A stretch of 64,000 nucleotides of DNA from Furcasterigmium furcatum. Lineage: Eukaryota; Ascomycota; Sordariomycetes; Glomerellales; Plectosphaerellaceae. Each line of letters starts with the position of its first letter. The first letter of the stretch is position 1. A program made the translations under genes and the position numbers. The stretch lies in contig BCIA01000001.1 in NCBI GenBank assembly GCA_001599815.1, forward strand, positions 7,128,641 to 7,192,640. The letters run 5' to 3'. Below the pieces are notes generated by a model, which was not told the origin of the DNA, did no database searches, and saw nothing but the letters and a program-made list of their open reading frames with translations. Positions 21,251 through 33,426 of this stretch are shown here, one piece after another.

Positions 21251-22300
21251 CTAATGGCTCACCTTGAGCCTCGCGAAAAACTCGGTGATCGGGGATTTTG
21301 GCGATTTTGGCGTCTCGGTAGCCACGGGACCCTCGTCTACGGCCCGCAAAGCTGCCTTCTCCTCGCGGCCGTGCTTCGTCAGACTCCCCAATCGACCCTT
21401 CAGCGCCCACAACGATTCTGGCTTCCTCAAGCGTGCCGAGCTCGGCTTGGGCTTGATCTTCCCGCCTTTTGTCTCGTCGCTCTGCGTCCAGTCCACGCGG
21501 TGCTCGCTGACATTATGCTGCAGCTCTGCGCACTCATGCCCCTCCGCCGAGTCCCGCGAGTCCTGCTTGTTGAGCAGCTCACCCACGCTCAGCCGCTTCG
21601 CCGCAGCGGCATCGCTATGGTCCTCCGAGAACCGCGCGCCGCTGAGCCGCGCCTCGATGCTGTTCATCTGGTGCTGCTTCTGTCGCAGCTCGCGCTCCTG
21701 CTCCGCCTCGGCCGCCTCCTCGAGGACCCGGTCGCGCTGGAACTGATTCCTTTCCAAGATCTTGTCGCGCTCGTTCTGCGCCTTGCGTAACGCCCGCGTC
21801 TGCTCCGCGGCGGTCGGCTCGGTGGATGTTGCGCCGCCTGCTCCGCCGAGGTGGAACTTCATCGCTCGCCGGGACAACTTGTGGATCTGGTCCTGGTGCG
21901 CCTTGGTCTCGGCGGTGGTCGTGGTGAGCTCGAACTGCGCCGCGGCCACCTTGGGGACGTATGCCTCGTCATGTGCGGGCTGGGATGGCTTCCGCAGCGC
22001 CATGTCCAGGGTCGCGTGGTCTCTCGAATGGCGGGCCGCCCTTTCTTTTTCCGCCCTCGGTGCCGTGGGCGGGTTTCTCGCGGAATCGGGTGGCGCTGTG
22101 TTGCCGCTCCTCTCAGCTTCGGTTCTCGCTTTCCTCCGCCTGTCGGATCGGGCTTTCTGCTCGGCGAGGACGACGTTTAGTCTGCGAGAGAGGTCTTCCG
22201 GGTCGAAGGGCGTGGGGTGCTGTGCGCGCTGCTTCGGCCGAGTCCTGGGTCTTGGGCGGCCAGGGAGTGAATCGCCCCGGAGATCCTGTGGGTAGCTCAT
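21251..22300 (-). CDS. Conserved-looking basic coiled-coil protein of unknown function
   Basis: Single exon, 349 aa from ATG at 22300 (MSYPQDLRGDSLPGRP). An in-frame ATG at 22312 would add four residues. It is rich in Arg, Lys, Glu, Gln and Ala, with long charged helices (LRKAQNERDKILERNQFQRD, then EEAAEAEQERELRQKQHQ) that suggest a coiled coil near residues 185-240. A short hydrophobic-Pro tail (SPITEFFARLKVSH) ends it. There is no signal peptide, membrane segment or enzyme motif. I do not recognise the family. The clean long open frame and the convergent arrangement with a real gene favour a genuine gene. Confidence 0.7.
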   Translation of the reverse strand: MSYPQDLRGDSLPGRPRPRTRPKQRAQHPTPFDPEDLSRRLNVVLAEQKARSDRRRKARTEAERSGNTAPPDSARNPPTAPRAEKERAARHSRDHATLDMALRKPSQPAHDEAYVPKVAAAQFELTTTTAETKAHQDQIHKLSRRAMKFHLGGAGGATSTEPTAAEQTRALRKAQNERDKILERNQFQRDRVLEEAAEAEQERELRQKQHQMNSIEARLSGARFSEDHSDAAAAKRLSVGELLNKQDSRDSAEGHECAELQHNVSEHRVDWTQSDETKGGKIKPKPSSARLRKPESLWALKGRLGSLTKHGREEKAALRAVDEGPVATETPKSPKSPITEFFARLKVSH

Positions 22301-25300
22301 GTTGTATAACATGTCGTCGTCGAGCGCGCTACTGTACTACAATCATACAGTCCGCGCTCTACTCTGAATATAAACTCCCGAGTTGAAGAATCGTTTTCTG
22401 TCCGCTACACTTTGTGAGGTGTACCTTAGGTAGGGCGTGGCCAGGAATTATGGTGTGTGAACCGTGCAGGGGTTGTGGGCAGGGAGCGCAGGCATGTTCT
22501 CTTTATGTTTAAATGCCGACGGGGACCAGGCCTTTATTATGTCTCGCCCCCGGTGCCAAATCCGCCGTACATACTTCGGCAATAGCGAGGGGCAGGGAAG
22601 AGGATGGGAAAACACACAGTGGTCACCCGGGCCGCTCTCTCTAGTCTCGACGCCAAATTGCTTGGGACTACGACCCTCGATGCAGCAGTGGACTGGCGGG
22701 GAGCGATGTCATACGACCACCCCAGAGACCCTCCAGGTCACGGGCATCAGATGTGGAGAGGGTGCTACAGAAGGGGACGGAGACTGATGTAGAGGCCCAA
22801 CAGCATTCTCGGTTGCTCCCTGACATTGGTTTCTCGTTTCACCTCCGTGTCTTGTCTCTACATACAACATAAGTACCAACCAGCATCCTCTCGAGGCGGG
22901 GGGGGGGAGATGTTTCGGCCTGGGGTCGAGGACACGAGGTCTGTCGCATTGGGGCTTGGGAGCCGTCCCGAAAGGAGAATGGTTCGCAAGCTGCAGCTCG
23001 ACGTCAACGGGGAATCGTTTGAAGTGCATGTGCAGGTACGAGAGAAAATGGCGGGCGGCGCGTGATGGTTGTTGGTGGTCTGCGGAAGTCCTTTCCCAAA
23101 GAAAATGGACCGGGCCAGAGACCGCCCAATTCGGGGTGTCAGTGTGGTGACCGTGCCCCGAGATGTGGGGGAATATCCCCTGCAGATCCACGGACACAGA
23201 GACTCGACAGAAGAGGGTGTTGAGGATCAGGATGGGCGAGCGCCGGTTGTGTGCCGTGATCCCGGCTCCTTGCGGCCTGTTCATACAAGATTGATGCTGG
23301 CCAAGTCGGACATGCGGCCGTCAAGGAAAGGGAGGCATACGGCAAAACAAACAACAGAAAGAATTTAGAAGGTCCCAAGTGGTGCTGGGTGACTTTCTGG
23401 CGCCCGCCAGCCCAGGAACTGGCGGCGGATGTCCTGTTAGATCGAGGCCGTCGCTCGCTAGCCTGGACACATCAAATTACCAGGGGCGATCCGCTCCCTA
23501 TTGGGACAGGCCCCGCGCTCAACTCCGGGCCGCACGTGTGCAGTGTTTGAGAAACCTGGAGAAGGTTGAGGAGTGCCGTGACAGGAGAAGCGGTCCGACA
23601 CATCAAATCGCTACCTGATGTTTTGCTTGCCTGAGCGCAGGGGGAGGTCGCGAGCCCCTCGGGTTTTGACTCGGGCTTCGGAAGGGAGCTAGCTGCCATC
23701 GTGTCTGTTCACCGCCGGGCGTCCCAGACGCTGGCTTCGTCTTTCCGCTCCCGCTGTCCCTAGACGGGAATAGGGCACGCCGTGTGGTGCCCAGATCGTG
23801 AGGCGTGGGAGTGTTGCGCCACACATGCAGACAGGAGGGGCTTCCGTCGAGGTTCGTGAAAAGGCCCTCGTTTCCCTGGGCGGCGTGCATGACATGGGTT
23901 GCCGATTGGCGAGGCATCTGCTTGTTCTCGAATGGCAGGCAGGCAGGCAGCAGGCCATGCATCGACAGACTCAGATTTGTCAGTGGCAGCCATGTCCTTG
24001 GACAGTGTGTATCTTCAGCTCCGCTGTCCCGTCTCTGAAGCTATCGGCCAATAGCTGAAGCCACATGGGACCCCGGAGACTTGCTTCTGCGTTGAAGACG
24101 TCGGTGTCGCAACTCACAGGCGGCATGCTCGACGATGTCTCTCGCTAAGGTGGTGCAACCCTCAGCGTGATGTCGTGGCGGCACGACAGAAGTAACATGC
24201 GTGCCAAGCCACACCTTTGTGAGCTCCCTGGGACAGAGGTCGGTCACTGATGTATGCGATGAGACCGGTTCACATTCAAACTGAGGGCTGGGGGGATGGG
24301 CCAGATCTCAGGGTCCAGCGTGGATCGCACCACCGTCGTCACCGTGGGGGCGTGATTGGCTGTCTGTACCGGGCAGTCCCTGGTGAAACAGGCCAGCCGC
24401 GGAGGCCGTCGAGATGTCGCTCGGTATCCCGACCAGGGGATGGAATTAGGAGGCGGGCGGGCGGTGGTGTTTGAGAAGATCTGGGGCTCTATTAATGCGG
24501 CTGGCAGCTATGGTTCATGTGCTTCCGTGATAGGCAATAAGGTTGCGTTGACCTGAGTCGAGTGTCCCATGGGCTTCGAGCTGACCGACCCGGCATACCT
24601 TGTCGTTCATGGGAGGCCGTGTCGCCTGTTGGTCCGATGCAATCTGGCGAGGAAGGAAATGCGAGATCGAGAGGAGATGTGCGCGTGTGGCCGGCAGAAG
24701 CAAGGAGGAAGGAGCCGTGCTAGTACCGCACCTCACTCCATGCGCAAGACTCGAGCATTGGACGAGCTGAACCGGACGAGGATCAGGAAGGAACGAACGA
24801 CCTGGAACGTCAATGCTTATTTAGTAGGTAGTCTGAACTCAACAACCCAGCAGCTCTTTCCTCCCCCATCGTCAAAAACTGACTCCAATCCCCCCTCTGG
24901 GTGTCATTGCTCCTCCCATCTCGTCTTATCTCATTCACGGTCTGCGAGTCCAACCTAACCGGCGCCGCCTGCTCTGCCGCCGAGTTGCCTAGCCCCAAAG
25001 GAACCTTTGTCACTGCTGGGACCCTACCTAGGTATCCCACCTGTCCCGCGGCCCTGGGCCGGTGCCCTGCTCGTCAACGTCCTGGCTGCTGTCGGATATC
25101 TTGAACTGTAATAAGGTCGGTGGCAAGCATGCGCTTCCTGCTGGGCTGGGATTTGGGATTGCCCCCCAGCGTCCTTGTCTGACTCGCAGAGCTGACCATG
25201 ACACAGTTGCAACCTACCAAAGGTATTCCTCGTCTCCAAACAGCGGCGTCGATCGAGTCAAGACGGAAGCGCAACCCGCCCGTTGTCCGCCCGCCAACTG

Positions 25301-25556
25301 ACGTGTCAACTCCATGCTAGCAACTCCGTGCAGGCGCCGCGCCAGATTGGCAGGCCCTTGACGTGAGGCTCCGTGCTTCTCTCTCGCCTCTGCCATCCTA
25401 ACCTTCCCCTTAGTCAGGTCGTTATCCACCAACGTCCCCCCCCTCTACGAGCCGCCTTCAACCATCGGTCACTATCTTTTTGGTGCCACAACCCCAGCAT
25501 TTGTATGTCCATTGCCTCTCGCCCCAGTCTCGACCCGACCTTCATCGGCCGCGGTC
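22301..25556. other. 3.3 kb gap: promoters only, no supported gene
   Basis: No open frame has motifs or fungal-type splicing. TACCTTAGGTA lies near 22423 and the palindrome TACCTAGGTA at 25025-25034. A run of nine G lies near 22900. From about 25360 the plus strand becomes CT-rich, consistent with the transcription start and leader of the RasGEF gene. A noncoding transcript cannot be excluded. Confidence 0.45.
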
Positions 25557-28500
25557 ATGGCCCACCAACTCAGAGGTGCTCGCCAGGCTTACAGGAGTTC
25601 AGAAGGCTCTGGCATTCCCCCGCGCTCTCCTCCTTCTAAGGCCGACCGCGAAGCGGCCCATCGATCCGCCCCCGCCGCCTCGTCCTACTCCCGCCCTCTG
25701 CCTCCGGCCCTCGATCCCGTCATCCCTCGTCCGCGCGACCGCTCCCTCGCCGCAGACGTCCCCGACAACTACCGCGACTCCTTCGTCTCCATAGTCGACG
25801 ACCCCTTCTTCCAGCGCTTCGACGTCCACGGCGATAACGAGTCGCTGGGCTTCGAGCCCGCTCCAGCCGACCAAGACGATACACCGTCTCGCAATGACGA
25901 GGAGAACGACCCGCCCTGGCCGCCCCCTAGACGAGAGTCCTTAACCATCGGACATACATCACACCTGGTGCGCGTCACCCACCGCGTCCACATCGTGTTC
26001 TCCGACAGGCACTGATCCTAGATATCCAACAGCCTTCAAACCCCGCCAACGCCATGGACAGCCTCAACATAGCGTGCGTACATACACCCGATGACCCTGA
26101 TCATCTCGCACCCCCCTCCACTCGTCGCTTAGGCCTTGGGCTGACTGGTTCATTTGACGTGCAGCGTAATTGGCGCCACCGGTGTGGGCAAGTCCTCATT
26201 CGTTCAGCGCGTACTCGGCCTCTCGCGGCCACCGATATCCAACGCCTCCAGCGTCCGACTGGTCGTCGATAACACCACCTTCGGCGTTACGCTGCTGGAG
26301 CTCGACCTAGAATACTTCGACATGACCCCCTCTCATCCCATTCAGTGGCCCAAACAGATCAATGGGCACATCGTACCAAGAGTGGATGGAGCTCTCATCC
26401 TGTATGATGTCACAAAAGGGGAAACCATGCAGGACCTTCCCCAGACTATAGGTGCGTGAGCTGCAGCTCAGGAACGCGCGCACTTCAGATGGGCTGACAC
26501 CAGCATCTCAGCTGCGCTGACCAAGTCCGGGTTACCCGCCGTGCTTGTGGCCAATAAATGCGACACCCCGGACAGTGTGCGCCAGGTCGACACCCAGCGC
26601 GTAGCGAATCACGACTACTTCAAGTCCTGCGTCGCCACATACAATCTCTCCTCGAGTTCCCCAGAAAGAGCGCGCGCCTGTCTGCATACCGTCCTCAGGG
26701 CCGCAGTTGCCAGCCGCAAGGGTAATGCCGCTTCCCGCCCCATGCATCCGTTGCCTGGTTCTGAGAATAGAGTAGATCCCCAGGGCACCGAACCGGCCGC
26801 ATCCCGTCGGCGAGCAGCATCCGCTGCGAACTTGGAGGCCCCTGACGCAGTAACGAACCGTCCTCTCAGCCAACAAAGCAAGCACAACCGCGCAAGTTCT
26901 GACCTGTCTCTGCTGCGGGGCGCCACAGCAGACCAGTACAGACCGTCAGCACGCAGCCCGAGGCTCGGCAACTTCGGAAACGGACCCTCAAACTCACCAC
27001 ATGCCATTTCAGAAGTTGGAGGCGAGGACCCTCAGCAGACTTTCTCCAGCATGCTCAGGACACCGGGCATACGGTTGGACCGGACGCCAAGCGACACTTT
27101 CTTGGACATGGATGAGTCTGATACCGAGTCGCACAGAAACTCCGAAGACATACCTATCCTGCAGCGCAACGATGAAAGCGTCGGCGGCAAGCCCGCCAAA
27201 AATATCGCTGGCGTGGCATTCGGCGACCTGGTAGACCGTTTGCTGGCCTTGAAGATGTCGCGAGCTGATAACAACTTCCTGGAGATCTTCCTGTGTCTCT
27301 ACCGAAAGTTCGCAGCCCCCGGCGAGCTCTTTTCGGCCATTTTGACGCGTCTCGACAGGGTGAGAGACGACAGGACCGCTCACTACCTGACCAAGACGGC
27401 CACGCAATTGCGCATCATTGAAGTCGTAGCCAGATGGGTTTCACTGTACCCTGGAGACTTTGCACGGCCCGCGACGAGACGCAACCTGGAAGACTTCATC
27501 CGGCACCTGTCGACAGAGCCAATATTCTGCACCGCAGCCCGGCAGATCCGACAGCATCTGGAACACAACGTGGTTGAGGATGACGACACGGGCTGGGCCA
27601 AGTCGGACGATGTCGCAGACCGAGAGGGCAGCAAGGTCTTGTCAAAAGATACATCGAGATCCGTGTCAGACATATCCAACGGCGTCAGCAGCTTATACCT
27701 CGACGAGGGTGAGTTGAGGCCATCTGGCAGCTCCGACTTGTCCATGCCATTGGACAGATCGAGCAGCTTTGTGTCTTACCACTCCTTCGATGACTACGAA
27801 CGAGAGGCGTCCGCAATGGAACCGACGGACGTTCTGCCCATGAACAAGTTCAGATACCACATATTCATGGAAATCCCGGAAGATCACATCGCAGAGGAGC
27901 TGACAAGGATCGACTGGGTCATGTTCTCGTCCATCCGGGTCCGAGACTTTGTTCGACACGTCAGTCTTTCGCTGGACCAGCGGGCCAAGTGCAAGAGTCT
28001 GAAGAACGTCAATCGGATGATCAACCATTTCAACCACGTTGCCAAGTGGACGGCGAACCTGATTCTGTTGCGAGACAAGCCGAAGCACCGCGCGCAGATG
28101 CTGGAGAAGTTCATGGCAGTGGCTGGGAAGCTCCGGCGGATGAACAACTACAATGGACTGGCTGCGGTGCTGGCGGGCATCAACGACACGGCAATCCACC
28201 GGCTGGCGCAGACGTGGGCATTAGTGCCACCGGACCGACAGCGAGCATTTGCAAAGCTGGGCATCCTCATGGGGACGCAGAAGAGTCACTTTGCGTATCG
28301 GTTGGCGTGGGAGAACTCGCCCCTTCCCCGGATCCCATACATGCCGTTGCACAGGAGGGACCTGATCTCGGCAGAGGAGGGCAGTAAGACGTTTGTTGGA
28401 CCGGACGGCGAAAGGGTGAACTGGAAGAAGTTCGAGGTGCTTGGAGAAGTCATTTTGCCCATCATGAAGAGCCAGACGACGAGTTATCCGAACCTCTCAA

Positions 28501-28709
28501 GGCATGAAGCGGCCCGGGAGCTCATCCTGGACTGCCGCTTGCCCACGGATGAGGAGGTATGTCTTGCACTCCCCCACTCTCTCTCCAGCCGCCGACCCAG
28601 CGCTAATATTTGATTTCAGGAGATTTACCAGCGGAGTTTGCAAGTCGAGAGCTCGGCCGGAGCGGCCGCCGACCCGTCGAAGAAGAAGTTTCCGTGGTTC
28701 GCCAAGTAG
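25557..28709 (+). CDS. Ras guanine-nucleotide exchange factor with N-terminal GTPase-like domain
   Basis: Five exons: 25557-25967, 26009-26073, 26165-26451, 26512-28556 and 28620-28709, giving 965 aa. The N-terminal 140 residues are Pro/Ser-rich. Residues 158-290 form a Ras-like fold with P-loop GATGVGKSS (162-170) and NKCD (269-272), but the G3 DxxG motif is replaced by LELDLEYFD. A disordered linker with HRNSEDIPIL follows. Then comes RasGEF_N (VAFGDLVDRLLALKMSRADN...FLCLYRKF) and the catalytic CDC25 domain (NKFRYHIFMEIPEDHIAEEL...NRMINHFNHVAKWTANLIL...GTQKSHFAYRLAW). The tail SKKKFPWFAK is basic. The role is to charge Ras-family GTPases with GTP at membranes. The 41-nt first intron is short but restores frame with the P-loop exon. 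Confidence 0.88.
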
Positions 28710-29966
28710 TGCTGGCGACGGTTCAGGGAGGCGACGGTGATTAGTTGAGGACAACAGCGGGTGGCAGACGGGGAGAGAGGAAAGAGAGAGTACGCCGTGT
28801 TTACTTCAGATACCCAACGCTTGCTTGTGTTGCCAGTCTCGGATCGGATACAGAACACCCGTTGGATTTGGGTGAAGAGGTGTGATGCAGATGCGTGTTC
28901 TGAAGACATGCTGAACATGCCCGGCGCGAGGCGTTCAATAGACAGGGGATTGTTACACTGGTGCACGCTGTAAATCCCGCTACAATTGGCGATTGGTATA
29001 TCTATCTTGATGTTCTAGAACGTGGACAAGGCGAAGCACGGGCCGTTGGGTGGAATGAGCTCCGAGACTTGCGGAACGCCGCCCACGCCATTTGACAAGG
29101 GCCCATCGCCGATCCTTCGCCGGAGCATCGACGATGGGAAGCTTGGCCTAGCTTTTTGACGCTGTGAGGTGTATCGGAAGAGGGCCAGCCCCTGGCGAAT
29201 AATAAAGGGGCCCGTCAACTGCCAGCCGTGGGTGTGGTCGGCCGTGGTCGTGGCCATCCACTGCCCATGATTGAAAAGAGGCGGCGGCGGGCGTTGAGGC
29301 GCCCATGCGTGCAGAGGCTCCGTGCCCCGCTAGATTGGTCGGCGTCTGTTGACGTCACTTTGGCGGCTTATTACAGGGGTTTGAAGCTTTTCGTTCAGGA
29401 GGCAGGTAGCGTCGGGAGGGGCAGGGACGAGATGATGTTTGAGGTCCGTCCAGTGGTCATGGCACACAGAGTCGAGTCGCTCGGAAAGAGGCCAGTCAGC
29501 ATGGCCCCTGCTGAGGTTCAGGTCGGTCTGTCACCCGGGAAGCTCCCCTCGTCGACGGGACCAAGCTACGGAGCACACCTCCATCCCAGCCATGGCCTTC
29601 GGGTGCCTTGATTGGGTAGTCCTTGCACAAGCTCGAAGCAGGTGCTGGAAGGAAGCTGCGCTCCTTCCCTCCATCATCATCGCAAGAAAATTCCACTCTT
29701 CCTCCTCGCTTCTCCTCCTCTTCTTTCTCCTCCCATACCTCAGTGAACTCGAGACGGGCCGTTTCTGTCCCATTGCTTCACTCGCTCTCCGACGTCAGGG
29801 CCGGACGGAGTTGCTTAGTCCGCAACCACCTTAGCTCCCGCACCTGGACTCCATCTCGCATCCTACAATTTTCCCTCGCGACGGATGCAACTCTCCTCCG
29901 TTCCTCGCCGCCTCCTCTCTCCAATTGACCTTTGAAAAGCCATTCAGTCCCTAGGAAACCGCCGCC
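28710..29966. promoter_or_regulatory. Promoter region of the GH63 gene and 3' region of the RasGEF gene
   Basis: 1.26 kb without a supported gene. A strong CT tract (about 29690-29920 on the plus strand) lies just upstream of the GH63 ATG and marks the likely transcription start zone. The minus-strand frame at 29015-29257 has no recognisable features. Confidence 0.45.
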
Positions 29967-32900
29967 ATGGTCGTATTCGACGGCCACGAGTTCCTCACCA
30001 ACGAGGAGAAGCGCCTCAAGGAAGACAGGAAGCGCGAGAAGTACTGGAAGAAATGGGGCCCCTATGTGGCCGAGAGGCAGTGGGCCACGGGTGAGCCGCC
30101 GACGCCAACACAGAAGGCCAGAGCTGCTGCTGACTTCCATTTCCAGTGCGAGAGGACTACAGCCCTGACGGCGATGCATGGAGCCGTAAGACCGCACTGA
30201 AACAAGCTTCATACGTCTGAATCGACTAACACTGGCTTGACAGACTTCAGCCACGAGCACTCGAGATCTCGCGCCTACAGATGGGGCGAGGACGGCATTT
30301 CTGGTGTTTGCGACACGCACGGCTTCCAGAACATTGCCTTCGCCTTCTGGAACGGCAAGGAGTGAGTGCCCGCAGGGTCTTGTACACCGTGTGCGGAACT
30401 AACCTGCGACCAGCAAGTTCTTGAAGGAGAGGCTCTTTGGTCTTTCCAATCCCCAGGGAAACCATGGTGAGAGCATCAAGGAAGCCCATTTCCACGTTGA
30501 CAATACTCCCGTATGTATCCCGCCTCACCATTGCTCCATAAAGTGTGTGCTAACGTCTATCGCAGTCAGTAAGCTGCCCGCTCCCTCCCAGAGAGGTGCC
30601 CCGACTCACCACGATGTAGCACTCGTACATGAAATTCCTCTACAAATATCCCCAGAACGAGTTCCCGTACGAAGATCTGATCGCCGAGAACGCCCGCCGT
30701 AGTAGGGAGGAGGAGGAATACCAGATCATCGACACCGGAGCCTTTGCCGAGGACAGGTACTGGGACATCTTCATTGAGACGGCCAAGGAAGACGACGACC
30801 CCGAGGAGATCCTGTTCCGAGTTACTGCCTGGAACAGAGGCCCCGACCGTGCTCCTCTTCACATCATTCCTCATGTCTGGTTCCGCAACACCTGGGCCTG
30901 GGGCCGCGAGTCGCCTGACAAGAAGCCCAGCATCAAGGCGCATGCCGAGGGCATGGCCAAGTCCCATCACCACTACCTAGGCGATCGTTACATGCTCATG
31001 TCGCCGTCTCCCGGCGTCGGCGAGAGCGGCGACGATGTCCTGCCCGAGATGATGTTCACAGACAACGACACAAATTTCGACGCTCTCTATGGCCAGGAGA
31101 ACAAGACGCCCTACGTCAAGGACGCCTTTCACAGGTACATTGTAGATGGCGAGAAGGGCGCCATCAACCCCCAGAACGAGGGCACCAAGTGCGCTGGCTG
31201 GTTCAAGTTCGACGAAGATGGCGGTGTTCTTCCTGGAGAGTGCGCTGTCGTCCGCTTCCGTTTCTCCAAGAAGAATGTCACCTACTTCGACGAGGGTGAA
31301 TTCGACGATATCATGGACCAGCGTATTGCGGATGCCGACGACTTTTACTACCGAATCAGCCCCTTGCCCATGTCGGATGATCTCAGGAACATCCAGCGAC
31401 AGGCCTTCTCCGGCATGATGTGGACGAAGCAGCATTACCTGTTCATCTGGGATCAGTGGGCGAACGGTGACCCCACGCAACCCCCTCCTCCTCAGAGCCG
31501 AAAAACGATTAGGAACGAGCAGTGGAAGCACATGCACTGCGACGATATCCTGTCCATGCCTGACTCCTGGGAGTACCCGTTCTTCGCAGCCTGGGACAGC
31601 GCCTTCCACTGCATTACCCTGGCTATGATCGACCCGGACTTCGCGAAGAAGCAGCTCGACCTCTTCACCAGAGAGTGGTACTGCCATCCGAACGGACAGC
31701 TACCTGCGTGAGAATCCAGTGCCCGAAACAAATGGACAACATAGACTGACAGGTGTGCCAGGTACGAGTGGAACTTTGGCGATGTCAACCCGCCCGTCCA
31801 TGCTTGGGCAACCTTCCGGACGTTCAAGATTGAGCGCAAACTGTACGGCCGTCAAGATCTGGATTTCCTCGAGCGCGTCTTCCAGAAGCTGCTGCTCAAC
31901 TTCACATGGTGGGTGAACCGCAAGGACGCCGACGGCAAAAACGTCTTCGAGGGCGGTTTCCTCGGCCTCGACAACATTGGCCTGTTCAACCGATCAGAGC
32001 CCCTGCCCACTGGAGGCACACTTGAGCAGGCCGACTCGACTGGCTGGATGGCCTTCTACTGCCTGAGCATGCTCAACATCGCCCTGGAGCTGGCCAAGCA
32101 CAGGCGCATCTACGAGGACATCGCTTCCAAGTTCTTCGAGCACTTCATCTTCATCAGTGACGCCATGACGTTCAGGATGGGACAGAAGGACGAGAAGTCG
32201 TTGTGGAACGATGAAGACGGCTTCTACTATGATGCCATCTCTTGGGGTGGCCCCTGGATCCAGCAGCTCCCGGTGCGCTCCTTGGTCGGCCTCATTCCTC
32301 TCTACGCCACCATGACGCTCGAGCCGGAGCTGGTGAACAAGCTGCCTTCGTTCAAGAAGAGACTCGAGTGGTTCATTGAGAACCGCCCAGATATGGCCGA
32401 GAGAAACATGGCCTCTCTGAAGAAGCGCGGTAAGGGTGACAGAATCCTTCTGTCCATTGTCAGCAAGGACAGACTGGAGAAGATTCTTTGCCGCATGCTC
32501 GACGAGGAGGAGTTCTTCAGCGAACACGGCATCCGATCGCTGTCCAAGTACCACAAGGAGAATCCTTTCAGTATGGAGGTCAATGGCCAGACATTCTCCG
32601 TCGGATACGTCCCTGGCGACTCGGACAGTGGTCTGTTTGGCGGTAACAGCAACTGGCGTGGTCCCATCTGGTACTGCGTCAACTTCCTGTTGGTCGAGTC
32701 CCTGCAACGCTTCTTCCTCTTCTACGGCCCCGAGTTCCAGGTCGAGTGCCCGACAGGCAGCGGCGACTACATGCATCTGGGTCACGTCTCGGAGGAAATC
32801 CAGCATCGCCTGCAGCATACAATGGCTCGTAACGACGACGGCCGCCGCAGCATCAACGGTGGCAACGACGTCCTTGACTTTGACCCTCACTGGAAGGATT

Positions 32901-33426
32901 ACCTCTGGTACTACGAGTTCTTCGATGGCGACACTGGCCGCGGCCTGGGCGCCACGCATCAGTGCGGCTGGACTGGCCTCATCGCTCGCATGATCCATGA
33001 CACCGGGTAAGTTGACCATGACTGATATCACGAACTAGGAAAGTGTAGCTGACCTTGCCAAGTACCAACTGCCGCCTGCCGCACACCCCTCGCACGCCCT
33101 CTGCTGCCATGTCTCACTACTTTGACGACGTTTTTGCGAGAAACCTTACGCGCCGTGGCTCGGCTACCTCCATTCAACACATCAGGAGGTCTTCAACAGC
33201 GCGTTCAATCGGTATCAGAAGCGACTTTGACACGGACGTCAACGGCACCGAGGCCAACGCCTCTCTGGGCCATTCCATCCACGCCGATGATCCCGAAAGG
33301 GAGCGTGAGCGGAGTGAGGCAGATGAGCACATGCACCAGTACATCAGTGACCAACTGGCACGGTTCAAGGACGACGAGGGAGCGGAAACGTTCTTCCGCC
33401 AGGATGAGTACGAGGCACGGGTGTAG
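29967..33426 (+). CDS. Glycoside hydrolase family 63 protein, cytosolic type
   Basis: Eight exons: 29967-30090, 30147-30185, 30244-30361, 30414-30510, 30566-30568, 30620-31707, 31762-33006 and 33063-33426, giving 1,025 aa. The start lies in GCCGCCATGG. Signatures of the fungal GH63 branch are clear: SRAYRWGEDGISG, YPFFAAWDSAFHCI, GGFLGLDNIGLFNRS, GYVPGDSDSGLFGGNSNWRG, RPIW-type GPIWYCVNF and HQCGWTGLIARMIHDTG. There is no signal peptide or transmembrane segment, so it is not the ER processing glucosidase but the cytosolic relative, whose natural substrate is poorly known. The fifth exon is only 3 nt (Ser) and supplies a residue between NTP and HSYMKFLYKYPQ. The C-terminal 120 residues are charged and disordered and specific to this protein group. 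Confidence 0.9.
30566..30568 (+). other. Predicted 3-nt microexon (TCA, Ser) in the GH63 gene
   Basis: Upstream intron 30511-30565 (55 nt) has donor GTATGT, branch TGCTAAC and acceptor CGCAG. Downstream intron 30569-30619 (51 nt) has donor GTAAGC and acceptor TGTAG. Both lengths match other introns of the gene, whereas a single 109-nt intron would be atypical and would remove one residue from the conserved NTP-x-HSYMK block. Phase is 0 on both sides. Confidence 0.65.

Noticed and set aside
31994..33031. Minus-strand frame of 345 codons over the GH63 gene
   Set aside because: Antisense shadow of the biased GH63 coding sequence; no motifs.
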